Assembly: GCA_040766885.1 (NCBI GenBank)
Contig: JAXGPP010000009.1
Span: 186,001 to 250,000 of the forward strand
Source of the DNA: JAXGPP01 sp040766885
GTDB taxonomy: Bacteria; Planctomycetota; Planctomycetia; Pirellulales; Thermoguttaceae
Direction: 5' to 3'
Length of the DNA stretch: 64,000 nucleotides
In this document: positions 43,679 through 54,400 of the stretch, one piece after another
Position numbering within the stretch: position 1 is the stretch's first letter
Layout: each line of letters opens with the position of its first letter
Program-made: the position numbers and the translations under genes
The notes under the pieces: generated by a model
What the model saw: the letters and a program-made list of their open reading frames with translations, nothing else
Database searches by the model: none
What the model was told of the DNA's origin: nothing

Positions 43679-46600
43679 ATGAAGGCAAAAACCGTCGCGC
43701 CATGTGTTAACCCTTCGGCGGACACCGATTGTCTTTGCCTGCCGCACGAAAGGGCCTCGATGGCCGGCGTTCGACGCGAGCGAAATTGGCCGGATAGCGC
43801 ACCCGTCGCCGCATTGCTCGGCTTGATGGTGCTGGTAACCTCGTCCGCCTTCGGCCAATGGCCAGAGGAAGCTCCGTTGGGCGCCACACCGGTCCAGCCG
43901 GCACTCGTCGCTCCGCAGCAAGCGGCACCCTCGGCCAGTGCCTACCCCCCCTCCACGTCACCCGCCGCAATCCAGGAATCGCCTGCCGAGAACGACACGG
44001 TAGTGCAGGTCCGCGTGGCGGGGCACGGACATATCCCGATGCAGAAGATCTTGCCGCACATCAAGAGCCGCGCCGGTCGGCCCTACAGCCTCGAATTGAT
44101 CGAAGAGGACGTGCGGCGGCTCAGCTCCAGCGGTATGTTTGTCACCGTGCGGCCGCTATCGCAACGAGTCGACGGTGGCTGGGTGGTGATCTACCAGGTC
44201 ATCGAGCGGCCGCTCCTCACGGGTGTCTTCTACGTCGGCAATCAGGCGATCAAGAAGAAAAAGCTCAGCGCGGAAGCAGGGATCAAGGCCGGCGATCCGG
44301 CCGATCCTTTTGACGTGGCCGAGGCCCGGCGGCGACTCGAGGAATACTACCACAGCAAGGGCTTCTCGAGCGCCCGCGTGGCGGTGGTCGAGGGAGACCG
44401 GCCCGAAGACCGCCGGGTAGTCTTCCTAATCAACGAAGGCAACAAGCAGCGAATTCTGTGGACAGGATTCGTCGGCAACACCATTGCCAGCGATGCGCGC
44501 TTGCGAACGCAAATCCGCTCCAAGCCGGGCATGCTGTGGTTCTTCAAAGGGGAAGTCAACCGCGACGAGATCGAAGAAGACATCAACCGCCTGACAGCCT
44601 ATTACCGCAGCCTGGGCTTCTTCCGCGCGAAAATTGGCCGCGAATTGAGCTTCAACGAAGAACAGAACTGGCTGACGTTGACCTTCGTGATCGACGAAGG
44701 GCCTCGCTATGCGGTCCGCAACATCGCGTTCATCGGCAACAGCAAGTTCTCGACCGATGAGCTGAACGGCAGACTGGAACTCAACCCCGGCGACTATTTC
44801 AGCCAAACCCAGATGGCTCTCGACGTCGCCAAGGTGAGGGAGAAATACGGGCGCATCGGCTATGTGTTCGCCGACGTTGATCCCGACATGCGCTTTGATG
44901 AGGAGCCGGGCCAGCTCGACCTGGTCTACAAGATTACCGAGGGCGAGCGGTACCGCGCGGGGCGGATCGACGTGGATATTGCCGGCGAGTACCCCCATAC
45001 CCAGTGGAGCACGGTACTCAATCGCGTCTCGGTGTGGCCGGGCGATATCGTCGATACCCGCAAGTTGCGCGAGAGCGAGCGGCGGATGCGCGCCTCACAG
45101 TTGTTCGAGGCGAATCCGGCGGAGGGCAAGGTCCCGCAAATCGTACTCAGCGCACCCGAAGTGGATGATGTCGACGGCGAAGGCCAAGGGGTTCAGAATG
45201 TCGCCAAAGGGCCCGGACAGAGCGGCCGCGCGCGATTCCAAAGTCCCGATCCCACACCCTTGGTGACGAATCTCTATCGACAACCGGTCGACAGAACCGC
45301 CACCGGGGCGCCGGCTGCCGCGTCAACTCCAGCGCATCCGTCCGGGACTGGCCTGGAACGATCGGCCATGGCGCTGGATCACGCCCTGCAGGATCCTACT
45401 CTCCCTGTACCAAATGGGACCTCGACCGAAGCACAATCCCCGGCACCAGCCGACGCGGGAGAGTGGCGCGACCCGGGAATGCGGTTGCAGTTGACCTACG
45501 TCGACGGAGAACCGCAATGGGTCGTTCGCGGCCAGTACAGCGCCGACGCCGGACGCTCACTGCCTCCTTTGGCTCGCAGCGCCTCGCCGATTCCTGCTTC
45601 AGCCCCGGGAACCAATTCGACTGTCGCGTCAACCGCCCCCTTCGATCCCTACGCCACTTCCCCGTCTTCAGCAACCGCCGCGCCAAACCAGACCGGGACC
45701 GTGGCCCCGGCCCAGTACCTCAACACCGAACCTTCGCCCAACGGCGAGCCGTTCAATGTTGTCCCTGAAGACAATCTGCCGCTCTACATCCCGCTGAACC
45801 CGCGCGTGGAGGAAACTCGGACCGGGCGGTTCATGCTCAGCGTGGGAGTGAACTCTGACGCCGGAGTGCTCGGTTCGATCGTGCTGGAAGAGCAGAACTT
45901 CGATATCACGCGGTGGCCAAGCAGTTGGTACGATATCCGCAACGGCACGGCATGGCGGGGAGCGGGTCAGCGATTCCGCGTCGAGGCCGTGCCGGGGACA
46001 CGGGTGCAGCGGTATACGATCAACTTTGAAGAACCCTATCTGTTCGACACCAACGTCAGCCTGGGGCTGAGCGGCTTCTACTTCACGCGGAATTATTACG
46101 AGTGGGATGAGGAACGCACCGGCGGGCGTGTGGCGCTGGGCTACCAGTTCACCCCCGACCTGTCGGGCTCAGTGGCGTTTCGCGGCGCCGAAATCACAGT
46201 GACCGATCCAATCCGCAACGATCTTGATGAACTGAACGAGGTATTAGGCAATAACACGCTGCTGGGAGTCCGCAGCCAGCTCGCGTACGACACACGTGAT
46301 AGCTCTTTCCTGGCGACGGAAGGATACTACATCGAGCTTGGATTCGAGCAGGTGTTCGGCACGTTCGAGTATCCGCGGGCCGACGTCGAGGTGCGGCGTT
46401 ACTTCACGCTCCATGAGCGGCCCGACGGGTCGGGGCGCCACGTGCTCGCGCTGAACGGCCGTGCGGGCTGGAGTGGTGATGACACGCCGATTTACGAGCA
46501 CTTCTTCATCGGCGGATTCACCACGATCCGCGGTTTCGACTTCCGCGGTGCATCGCCCAGCCGCCTGGGGGTATTTGTCGGCGGCGAATTCCAGCTCCTG

Positions 46601-46855
46601 GCCTCGGCCGAATACATGTTCCCCATCACCGCCGACGATATGATTCGCGGCGTAGTGTTCGTCGACAGTGGCACGGTCGAACCCAAGATCGACGAGTGGA
46701 CCGACAACTTCCGCGTGGCTCCCGGTTTCGGCTTGCGCATCACTGTGCCGGCCATGGGACCCGCGCCCATCGCACTGGACCTGGCCGTGCCGATCATGCG
46801 CGAGGGCACCGACGACATCCGCAATTTCAACTTCTCTGTCGGGTGGACGCGATAA
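43679..46855 (+). CDS. Omp85/BamA-family outer-membrane protein with a long disordered insert
   Basis: A protein of about 1058 residues. A signal peptide (AALLGLMVLVTSSAFGQ) and an Ala/Pro linker lead into about four POTRA domains (repeats such as FIGNSKFSTDELNGRLELNPG, YRSLGFF and EYYHSKGFSSARV). A Pro/Ser/Thr/Ala-rich insert of ~200 residues (about 500-700) precedes the beta-barrel, which contains IRGFDFRGASPSRLG, the conserved VRGF-like L6 motif. It most likely inserts barrel proteins into the outer membrane. The ATG at 43679 has CGGAG upstream; ATG 43760 is an alternative. Confidence 0.88.
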   Translation: MKAKTVAPCVNPSADTDCLCLPHERASMAGVRRERNWPDSAPVAALLGLMVLVTSSAFGQWPEEAPLGATPVQPALVAPQQAAPSASAYPPSTSPAAIQESPAENDTVVQVRVAGHGHIPMQKILPHIKSRAGRPYSLELIEEDVRRLSSSGMFVTVRPLSQRVDGGWVVIYQVIERPLLTGVFYVGNQAIKKKKLSAEAGIKAGDPADPFDVAEARRRLEEYYHSKGFSSARVAVVEGDRPEDRRVVFLINEGNKQRILWTGFVGNTIASDARLRTQIRSKPGMLWFFKGEVNRDEIEEDINRLTAYYRSLGFFRAKIGRELSFNEEQNWLTLTFVIDEGPRYAVRNIAFIGNSKFSTDELNGRLELNPGDYFSQTQMALDVAKVREKYGRIGYVFADVDPDMRFDEEPGQLDLVYKITEGERYRAGRIDVDIAGEYPHTQWSTVLNRVSVWPGDIVDTRKLRESERRMRASQLFEANPAEGKVPQIVLSAPEVDDVDGEGQGVQNVAKGPGQSGRARFQSPDPTPLVTNLYRQPVDRTATGAPAAASTPAHPSGTGLERSAMALDHALQDPTLPVPNGTSTEAQSPAPADAGEWRDPGMRLQLTYVDGEPQWVVRGQYSADAGRSLPPLARSASPIPASAPGTNSTVASTAPFDPYATSPSSATAAPNQTGTVAPAQYLNTEPSPNGEPFNVVPEDNLPLYIPLNPRVEETRTGRFMLSVGVNSDAGVLGSIVLEEQNFDITRWPSSWYDIRNGTAWRGAGQRFRVEAVPGTRVQRYTINFEEPYLFDTNVSLGLSGFYFTRNYYEWDEERTGGRVALGYQFTPDLSGSVAFRGAEITVTDPIRNDLDELNEVLGNNTLLGVRSQLAYDTRDSSFLATEGYYIELGFEQVFGTFEYPRADVEVRRYFTLHERPDGSGRHVLALNGRAGWSGDDTPIYEHFFIGGFTTIRGFDFRGASPSRLGVFVGGEFQLLASAEYMFPITADDMIRGVVFVDSGTVEPKIDEWTDNFRVAPGFGLRITVPAMGPAPIALDLAVPIMREGTDDIRNFNFSVGWTR

Positions 46856-46858
46856 GCA

Positions 46859-47440
46859 CTATTCCGCCGCGACGTCGCCGCCGATGGCTGGGGGTTGCGC
46901 CGGGCCTTCGTCGTAGCGGATCAGGACGTACTGCGGAAAACGCCCGACTCGTTGGGCGCCACCCAACCCGACCAGCTCGATCAGAAACGTGCAGCCGACC
47001 ACCTGACCGCCGGCCTTCTCGACGAGCCGGCAGGATGCCTCCACCGTTCCTCCGGTGGCCAGAAGATCGTCGACGACCAGCACCCGTGTGCCCGGCGAAA
47101 TCGCGTCGACGTGCATCTGCAGGGTATCGGTGCCGTACTCAAGGTCGTAAGTGTGCGAGATCGTCTCGAAGGGAAGTTTTCCTTTCTTGCGGATGGGGAT
47201 CAGCTTCGCTCCCAAATCTAAGGCGAGAGGGGCGGCGAAGAGGAATCCTCGTGCCTCGACCGCTGCCACCGCATCGACCTGTGCGGTGCGAAAACGGTTG
47301 GCCATCTGGCAGACCGCCTGCCGGAACGCCGCCGGCGAGGCCAGCAGGGGCGTGATGTCGCGAAACAGGATCCCCGCCTTGGGAAAATCGGGAATGCTGC
47401 GGATATAATCGCTCAGATTCAGTGGGCCGGCGTCCGACAT
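46859..47440 (-). CDS. apt: adenine phosphoribosyltransferase
   Basis: A 193-residue protein, somewhat longer than the ~170-180 of most APT enzymes. IPDFPKAGILFRDITPLL, VEARGFLFAAPLA, RKKGKLPFETIS and the PRPP-binding VLVVDDLLATGGT are all present. It salvages adenine to AMP. AGGAG lies 8 bp before the ATG at 47440. It is convergent with the Omp85 gene, whose stop is 3 bp away. Confidence 0.94.
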   Translation of the reverse strand: MSDAGPLNLSDYIRSIPDFPKAGILFRDITPLLASPAAFRQAVCQMANRFRTAQVDAVAAVEARGFLFAAPLALDLGAKLIPIRKKGKLPFETISHTYDLEYGTDTLQMHVDAISPGTRVLVVDDLLATGGTVEASCRLVEKAGGQVVGCTFLIELVGLGGAQRVGRFPQYVLIRYDEGPAQPPAIGGDVAAE

Positions 47441-47763
47441 GAAACCACTCCTGGTGGACGGCGTAACAGCGAGGCAGCGTTGGGGTTCCGGCCGCGTTGA
47501 ATGCACCCGCCGGACACCTAATCGCACCCGAAAAACCTGGAAAACGCGCCTCACATCAGCCAGAACTTCGATATGACCAAGACAGGAATATAGGCTGTCG
47601 CGGAGGCCGAGGGAAGGGGAACGGGGCGGCTCGCCGGCGAAGGGCCTCGAACCGAACGGACAGCGGTTTGAATCCGGCGTTAGGGCCAACTATACTGCGG
47701 TGTTGGCGAGAATTCGGGTATATGGGCCTTTCCCGACGAGTGTTGATCCTGGCGGAGGCGAGT

Positions 47764-48171
47764 ATGAAACGCTGGCTCCTTGGCGGTCTGGTCGTGGCGA
47801 CCATTGCGGTCGGGGCGGTAAGGCTGGGCCTGGCGCAGAAGCCGGGTGAAGCCAAGCCTAATCTGGGCAAGCTGCGGCACATCGTGCTGTTCAAGTTCAA
47901 GGACGGCACGGGCGCGCAGGACATCAAGAAGATTGAAGATTCCTTCCGATCGCTCCCATCGAAAGTGCCGCAGATCGTCGATTTCGAATGGGGCACCGAT
48001 GTAAGTGTCGAAAATCTCTCCCAAGGCTTCACGCACTGCTTCGTGGTGACGTTCCAGGATGCTGAAGGGCGCGCCGCGTACCTGCCGCATCCTGCCCACC
48101 AGGAATTCGTCGAGTTGATGCGCCCGCATCTCGACAAGGTGCTGGTGATCGACTACGTAGCGCAAGAATAG
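47764..48171 (+). CDS. secreted Dabb (stress-responsive A/B barrel) domain protein
   Basis: A 135-residue protein with a signal peptide (GGLVVATIAVGAVRLGLAQ), then a single Dabb domain: LRHIVLFKFKDGTGAQDIKK, FTHCFVVTFQDAEGRAAYL and HPAHQEFVELMRPHLDKVLV. The family forms small dimeric alpha-beta barrels, some with isomerase or cyclase activity. Planctomycetes often have secreted versions. A GGAGG about 7 bp upstream fixes the ATG at 47764. Confidence 0.85.
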   Translation: MKRWLLGGLVVATIAVGAVRLGLAQKPGEAKPNLGKLRHIVLFKFKDGTGAQDIKKIEDSFRSLPSKVPQIVDFEWGTDVSVENLSQGFTHCFVVTFQDAEGRAAYLPHPAHQEFVELMRPHLDKVLVIDYVAQE

Positions 48172-48207
48172 AACCTGGCGGCGCGCATTCACAGACACGG
48201 GGATGGC

Positions 48208-49005
48208 ATGGAGCGGATCGACTCGATCGACGATCCGCGCGTGTCGGCGTATCGAAACCTGCGCGACCGTACGCTGCGAGGCGAGAGCATCTTTCTTGCC
48301 GAAGGCCGGTTGCTCGTCGAACGGCTATTGGTCAGCCGCTTCGAAACCGAGTCGGTTCTTGTTGCAGAGGAATACGCCGCCGAATTCTCGCGCGTCGTCG
48401 CCGACCGCGTGCCGCTGTTTGTCGGCACCAAACGAATGCTGTTCGATGTGGTGGGATTTAATTTCCACCGCGGCGTCTTGGCCGTCGGCCGTCGCGGGCC
48501 GGGCGGCACGCTCGATGAGATGCTGCCGCCGGCTGCTGGGCGGCCGGCGCTGCGGCTGGTAATCGGTCCGAAGATTACGCAACCCGAGAACTTGGGGCTC
48601 ATCTTCCGGACGGCAGCCGGTTTCGGCGTCGACGGGGTGGTTCTCGGTCCGCAGTGTTGCGATCCACTCTCGCGCCGTGCGCTGCGGCTCTCGATGGGTG
48701 GCGTGTTGCGCGTTCCGTTTGTAATTTCCACTGACCTGTCTGCCGACCTGCGGCGGCTGAAGACTCGATGGCGGGTCGAACTCGTGGCCACGGTCATCAG
48801 TTCCGATGCGACAAGGCTCGACGCTTTCCGTTGGCCATCCAGCGCCGGGGTGTTGTTCGGGAACGAATTCGAGGGCCTGGATGCCGAATGGGCCGCGCTG
48901 TGCGATCACCATGTGACGATACCCATGCAACCGGGCACGGATTCGCTCAATCTGGGCGTGGCAGCGGGCGTCTTCCTTTATGAGATGACGCGCGGCGAAC
49001 GATAA
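48208..49005 (+). CDS. SpoU/TrmH-family RNA 2'-O-methyltransferase
   Basis: A 265-residue protein. An N-terminal substrate-binding part (VSAYRNLRDRTLRGESIFLA, EGRLLVERLL) precedes the SPOUT knot domain with motif 1 GPKITQPENLGLIFRTAAGF, motif 2 GVLFGNEFEGLD and motif 3 IPMQPGTDSLNLGVAAGVFL. It methylates a ribose in rRNA or tRNA; the target base cannot be told. Confidence 0.92.
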   Translation: MERIDSIDDPRVSAYRNLRDRTLRGESIFLAEGRLLVERLLVSRFETESVLVAEEYAAEFSRVVADRVPLFVGTKRMLFDVVGFNFHRGVLAVGRRGPGGTLDEMLPPAAGRPALRLVIGPKITQPENLGLIFRTAAGFGVDGVVLGPQCCDPLSRRALRLSMGGVLRVPFVISTDLSADLRRLKTRWRVELVATVISSDATRLDAFRWPSSAGVLFGNEFEGLDAEWAALCDHHVTIPMQPGTDSLNLGVAAGVFLYEMTRGER

Positions 49006-49031
49006 AGCCGCTCGACGCGGAGCCAGGCACG

Positions 49032-51347
49032 TCAGACGCGCGGCTCGACAGCCTCGGCCAGCGGCGGGGCCACGACGGGAGTCGCCTGACGATGCCAGCC
49101 GCGGCGAAAGAACGCCGCCATCACGCGCCCCAGCGGGCCGGCGAGCAGCGCGGGCAGAAAGACCAGATTGCCCACCAATCCGACCGTTAGCAGGGCAAGC
49201 ATCAGTGCGCCGAAACGGAAGGTAGGGACAAAAGTGCTCAAGGCGAACGCCGAGAGCCCCAACCCAATCACCCCCCAGCTTTGATACATGGCTCGGGCGC
49301 AGCCCCGATAGGCCAGCATCACCGCCTGTGGCACGTCCATGCCGCGCCGCGTGCCGCGGCGGAACCAGAGCAGGAAATGCACTACATCGTCGACCGTGAC
49401 GCCGACCGCCACGCAGGGCGTCATGACGCTGCCGATATCGATGACGATCCCCAGCCAGCCCATCGCGCCGAAAACCAGCGTGGTTGGGAACATGCTCACC
49501 AGAAATAAGAGCACCCCGCTGGTCCAGTGACGAGTCGCAACCACAATGCCTACCACAATCAGGGCCACGTCGGTCCCCAACCCGAAGATCATGCCGTCCA
49601 GAAGCGACCGCCGCGCCTTGTAGACAATGGGCACAGTGCCGGTATATACGGCCCGCGCTCGATCTCGATCGGCGCCGGCTGAAGCGGCGAGCAGCGGATC
49701 AATCTGCGAGCGGAGTTTCTCGACGAAGGCGGAATAGTCCAGATCGTCGACTCCGCGGACACGGACGCTGAGCCGCCACAAGTCCTCGCCGCCGCCGCGG
49801 GCGAGGTAGCCGCTGTGCAGATAGACGTCCTGACGCCGGGTGATCAGCGTGTTCATCACCGAGCGCCGCAACGAACCGACGTCGTCCAATCCGTTCCGCG
49901 TATAGGGCGCGAATGTCGCCGCCGAGAGCACCCCGCCCACGCCGGGCAAAAGCTCAACCCGCTCGTGAATCTTCTCGACCAGCGCCATCTGTTGGAGCAT
50001 GCTTTGCGGGTGCGAGTCGTCAAAAGCCACCACAACTTCTACCGGAACCGTGGCGCCGAGATTCTGCTCCAACCAGCCGAGTGCGGGAACAATCGCGTTG
50101 TTCTGCGAGAAGAGGCGCATAATGCGGATCGACGTCTCGATCCGAAAGAGGCCCAAGCCTCCCAACGCGAGCATTGCCAGGCAGGCAACGGAGAACCAAC
50201 GGTGCCGCTGAATGACCGTTTCGGCGAGTCGCCGCCAGAACGGGGGCAGCGCGCCCGGGTCATGATCGCTTTCTGCCGCTCGCGTCCAGGCGGTGCGGGG
50301 CGACCAGACAGCCAATGCCGCCGGAACAAACAGAAACAATACCGCGAGGCCCAGCACTACCCCAATCGCCGAAAACACGCCGAACAAGCGGATGGGAGCC
50401 AGATCGCTGTACCACAACGACAGCAGGCCGAACGCGGTGGTACCGGTCGCCAAGGCCAGGGGCACCGTGGCATGGGCCACCGCGCGATCGGCGGCGCCGG
50501 CGGTCCCTCGTTCGTGGATCGCTTCCAGGTAGTAGTTCGTCAGGTGCACGGCGCCGGAAATCACCGAAACGTACACGAGCGGCACCATGGTAACCATGAT
50601 GGCGTTCATGGCGACGCCGGACGCCGGCACGACTGCCAGGCTCAGCGCCCCACTGTACAATCCGGCCGCAAAGATGATCACCGTGAACTTCCAACTGCGG
50701 AAACACCACCAGGCGATCACCAGACCGATCGCGCCAGACAGGAACGCCAGTCGCACCAGCGATTCCTGGCTGGCCTTGTTGATGGCTTCATTGATCACCG
50801 GCGTACCGGCCAACCGCATGTCGCCAGCCGGGATGCCCGCCTTGACGGCAGCAGCTTCAATCGCGGCGATCGTCGGCCGTAAGTGGGCGTTTCCCCGGTC
50901 GGTAAGCGTGACCACCGCGCTGGTCTGCAGGCCGTCCGGACCCACCAGCGAGCCGCGAAGCCGGCGCACCACCTCGGCGCGACCGAGGCTCAATGGCGCA
51001 CCGGTCAGTTCTTCCAGCAGCGATCGGCCGGTAACCACCCGCCGGATCAAGCCCGGCTTACCGTCTCCCGGCAGGTAAGGCCCGAGTTCCGCAGCGAATC
51101 GGTCCAATCGCGGATCATCAAGCGTACAACCTGGCCAACTGGCAACGATAAAATCCTCGTTGCCAAAGTGGTGGCGAAACCACTGGAATTGGGCAGTCTC
51201 CGGGTAGTGCTCAGGGAGCCAGTCGCGAACATCATTGGAATTGCTGCGATCGGCAAGATAGGCGCCCCAGCCAATCAGCGGCAACAAGGCGGCTGCGGTG
51301 AAGAGGATCCACGTCCCGTAGGTACGATAGAACGACGACTTGGGCAT
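49032..51347 (-). CDS. RND/MMPL-family membrane transporter
   Basis: A 771-residue protein with the RND half-repeat plan: a first helix (WILFTAAALLPLIGWGAYL), a large periplasmic loop, helices 2-6 (around LVRLAFLSGAIGLVIAWWCF onwards), a second loop (~430-600) and a second helix set (DVALIVVGIVVATRHWTSGV onwards). The protein resembles MMPL and hopanoid/lipid exporters more than drug pumps. Inner helices carry GVTVDDVVHFLLW, with Asp residues suited to proton coupling. The ATG at 51347 is chosen since upstream residues are polar. The hybrid-kinase gene upstream ends 118 bp away. Confidence 0.85.
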   Translation of the reverse strand: MPKSSFYRTYGTWILFTAAALLPLIGWGAYLADRSNSNDVRDWLPEHYPETAQFQWFRHHFGNEDFIVASWPGCTLDDPRLDRFAAELGPYLPGDGKPGLIRRVVTGRSLLEELTGAPLSLGRAEVVRRLRGSLVGPDGLQTSAVVTLTDRGNAHLRPTIAAIEAAAVKAGIPAGDMRLAGTPVINEAINKASQESLVRLAFLSGAIGLVIAWWCFRSWKFTVIIFAAGLYSGALSLAVVPASGVAMNAIMVTMVPLVYVSVISGAVHLTNYYLEAIHERGTAGAADRAVAHATVPLALATGTTAFGLLSLWYSDLAPIRLFGVFSAIGVVLGLAVLFLFVPAALAVWSPRTAWTRAAESDHDPGALPPFWRRLAETVIQRHRWFSVACLAMLALGGLGLFRIETSIRIMRLFSQNNAIVPALGWLEQNLGATVPVEVVVAFDDSHPQSMLQQMALVEKIHERVELLPGVGGVLSAATFAPYTRNGLDDVGSLRRSVMNTLITRRQDVYLHSGYLARGGGEDLWRLSVRVRGVDDLDYSAFVEKLRSQIDPLLAASAGADRDRARAVYTGTVPIVYKARRSLLDGMIFGLGTDVALIVVGIVVATRHWTSGVLLFLVSMFPTTLVFGAMGWLGIVIDIGSVMTPCVAVGVTVDDVVHFLLWFRRGTRRGMDVPQAVMLAYRGCARAMYQSWGVIGLGLSAFALSTFVPTFRFGALMLALLTVGLVGNLVFLPALLAGPLGRVMAAFFRRGWHRQATPVVAPPLAEAVEPRV

Positions 51348-51465
51348 CCGGAACTCGAGGCCAGCGGATGCGCACACGGGGGCCGTAGAGAGGCTTCAGG
51401 GGCGATGTGTCAGGCCACGATTGCACATCCCGCGTAGCGAGACACCGGACGCGACGTGAGACAAA

Positions 51466-54400
51466 TCATCCCACCAGAGTAGCATCCGACGCGGCCGCCT
51501 GCAACGACAACCCCTCTTGCGCGGGGAACGCCACTGGTCGTATAACCGCTTCGATTGCGCGGTTCAGTTCGGCGGGCTGAATGGGCTTTGAAATATAGCC
51601 ATCCATTCCGCCAGCCATGCACATCTCGCGGAAACCCTCAACGGCGTGCGCCGTCATGGCAACAATAGGCACCCGCTTACCAGTCCCCCGCTCAGTGCTG
51701 CGGATCGCTGCCGTGGCCGCCAGACCATCCATCTCCGGCATTTCCAGGTCCATGAGGATCACGTCGAAGTCTCCCCGTGCGACGGCCTCCACTGCCTGTT
51801 TGCCGTTGTCGACCACCGTCACTGTGTGTCCCTTGGGTTCCAGAAGCCCGACTGCAACAACCTGATTGACTGGCCCATCCTCGGCCAGCAGGATACGGAG
51901 CGGACGCGCGCTGACGATTTCCGGCTCTGTCGGCGACTGCCCAGGAACAAGAGTCTCACCAAGTGCGGCCTTAACCGCCTCTTCCAACTCGGCTGCCCGA
52001 AGGGGCTTGACCAGGCGGTGCCGAAACCGGGGCTGTTCGTCAAAAGCGTGGTGGGGCGGCACCAACAGAATTACCGCCGGGCAGGGGCGGTCCGGCGGAT
52101 AGGAGAGTTGCTCGATCACCGCACTACAACTCGCCTCGGAGGGATGCACGTCGATCAGCACGACTCTGGTGCGCCCGGCTGGTGATCCATCCCATCGGGC
52201 TGCGAATTCGCCGGGGCTGCCGGCAGCGGTCGATTCCAGCCCCAAGCTGGCGAGCATCTCCGCATAGGTCCGGCGGCTTGATTCCTTCGTGCTGAAGACG
52301 ATTGCCTCGCCGCGACGCGCGACTGTTTTCCGTTCGTGCCGCGAGCCTTCCGGAAGAGTGAACGGAAGTACAAAGTGAAATGTACTGCCGCAACCCTCTT
52401 CCGTATCAACCCATATTCGGCCGCCCATCAGGCTGACGAGTTGTGATGAAATCGCCAGGCCCAATCCGCTTCCGCCAAACCGGCGGGTCATCGAACTGTC
52501 GGTCTGGCGGAAGGCCTCGAAGATGCAGTCCCGTTTGCTGGCCGGAATGCCAATTCCCGAATCGACGACCGCGAAGTGGATGTCCACCTTTCCCTCTGAC
52601 TCGCGTTGCAGCCAGACGTTCACCAGCACTTCGCCTTGTTCGGTGAACTTGATGGCGTTTCCGATGAGGTTGACAATGATCTGGCGCAGCCGGTGCGGGT
52701 CGCCAATCACCCCGTCGGGGACTTCGGGAGCGACGCGGCAGATCAAGTCGAGCCCTTTCTGAAACGCCGATACGCCGAGCAGTCCGACCGCATCTTCTGC
52801 CACGTTTCGCGGTGCGAAGGAAATGCTCTCGATATCCATTTTGCCGGCCTCGATCTTGGAGAAATCGAGGATGTCGTTGAGCAGCGACAACAGCGTGCCG
52901 GCCGACTGCCGGATAATGGCCAGATGATTCCGCTGCTGGGGCGTCATCGGAGTACTCAAAGCCACCTCGACCATCCCCAGGATGCCATTCATCGGCGTGC
53001 GGATTTCGTGGCTCATAGTGGCAAGGAAACGGCTCTTGGCCCGATTGGCTGTCTCCGCCGCCTGGACCGCTACACGGAGCTGTTCTTCCGTTTCCCGGAG
53101 TTCCTGCGCGACGCGCGTCAGCTCGCGATTCGAATCGGCCAATTCCATTGCTCGGGCCTCGGCGGCGGCCGTGCGCTCAGCCACGCGTTCTTCGAGCGTC
53201 TCGTTCAGGCGCTCCAACTGCTCAAAGCCCTCGGCGTTCTCCAACGCCGCGCCGGCAAGTGTCGCAACGAAGTCGCCGAGCCGCTCCTCTTCCGGCCCGA
53301 ACAGGCCGCGCACCTGGCGGTGGGCGACGAACAGGCAAGCCACGGCTCGGCCGCGCGAATAGACGGGCACGCAGATCGCCGAGCGATCGTCGTTTTCGCT
53401 GGCCGTCTCGGTGTACGAGGTTGCACGTCGCCGCTGGAGGGCCTCCAGGACCAGTCGACGGCTGTATCCGCCATCGGCGTCAGGATCAATCGGCACGAAT
53501 TTCGCTTGCCCACCCTGCTCATGGATCTCCAGCAGCACGCAGCGCTGGCCGCGCAATAGCTTGGCAGCGGCCGCCTCGACCTCTCGGTAGATGGCGGGTC
53601 TGGTCAACGCGGCCGCAATCCTCCGCCCCGACTCGATCACCGTGTCGAAACGGTCGGCCAGCGAAAGCGTAGGGGGACTATCAGCGCCGGACTCAAGAGA
53701 GTCTGCCGGGGATGTGGCAATCGACAATCGGCTAAGCGCGGTTTCGGCCTCGGCAATGTGCTGTTCAGCGCTCGGCCAGCCGAGTTCGCGTTCGACTCGG
53801 CCAAGCGCCAGGAGTGTCTGCGCGTACTCATAACGGGCCTTCTGCCGGATGGCGATGTTGAGACCGCGCTCGAACGCCCGGCGGGCACGATTCACCCGGC
53901 CAAGCATCGCCAGCGCCAATCCGTACTCCCGTAGCGCGTGGGGCAAATCATTTGCGCAGAGCCGGGCGGCGCGCATGCCCTGGCGGGCCGCCGCAAGCGC
54001 CTGCCGCAGCAGTTGGCGGCGCCGATGCGGGGTGCAGTGGGCCAGACTCTCGGCCTGGCGCCGCCGAGCGGTGGCCAGCCAGGCAAGGCAAGGGATTGTG
54101 TAGGCGTTCTTGACCCCCGCCCGATGGGTGATTGTCACCGCCTGTTCGATTACGGTTGCCGCGCCGACGGCATCATCGCATTCCAGCAGACGCATTCCCT
54201 CGGCGAGCAGCACCTGGGCCTTTCCTTGCACATCCGGCCGCTTGCGGCGCACTTCCTTTTGCACGATGTCGTGCGGAACGGCTTTGCCGGCGGCCCGCAG
54301 CCAGATATCGAGGTTGATGCCGGATGCCAGTGCGTCGCCCACTTCGATGCCCGACTTGTAATTGGCCTCGGCCTCCGCCGCGGCGCCGCGAAGGTCGCCC

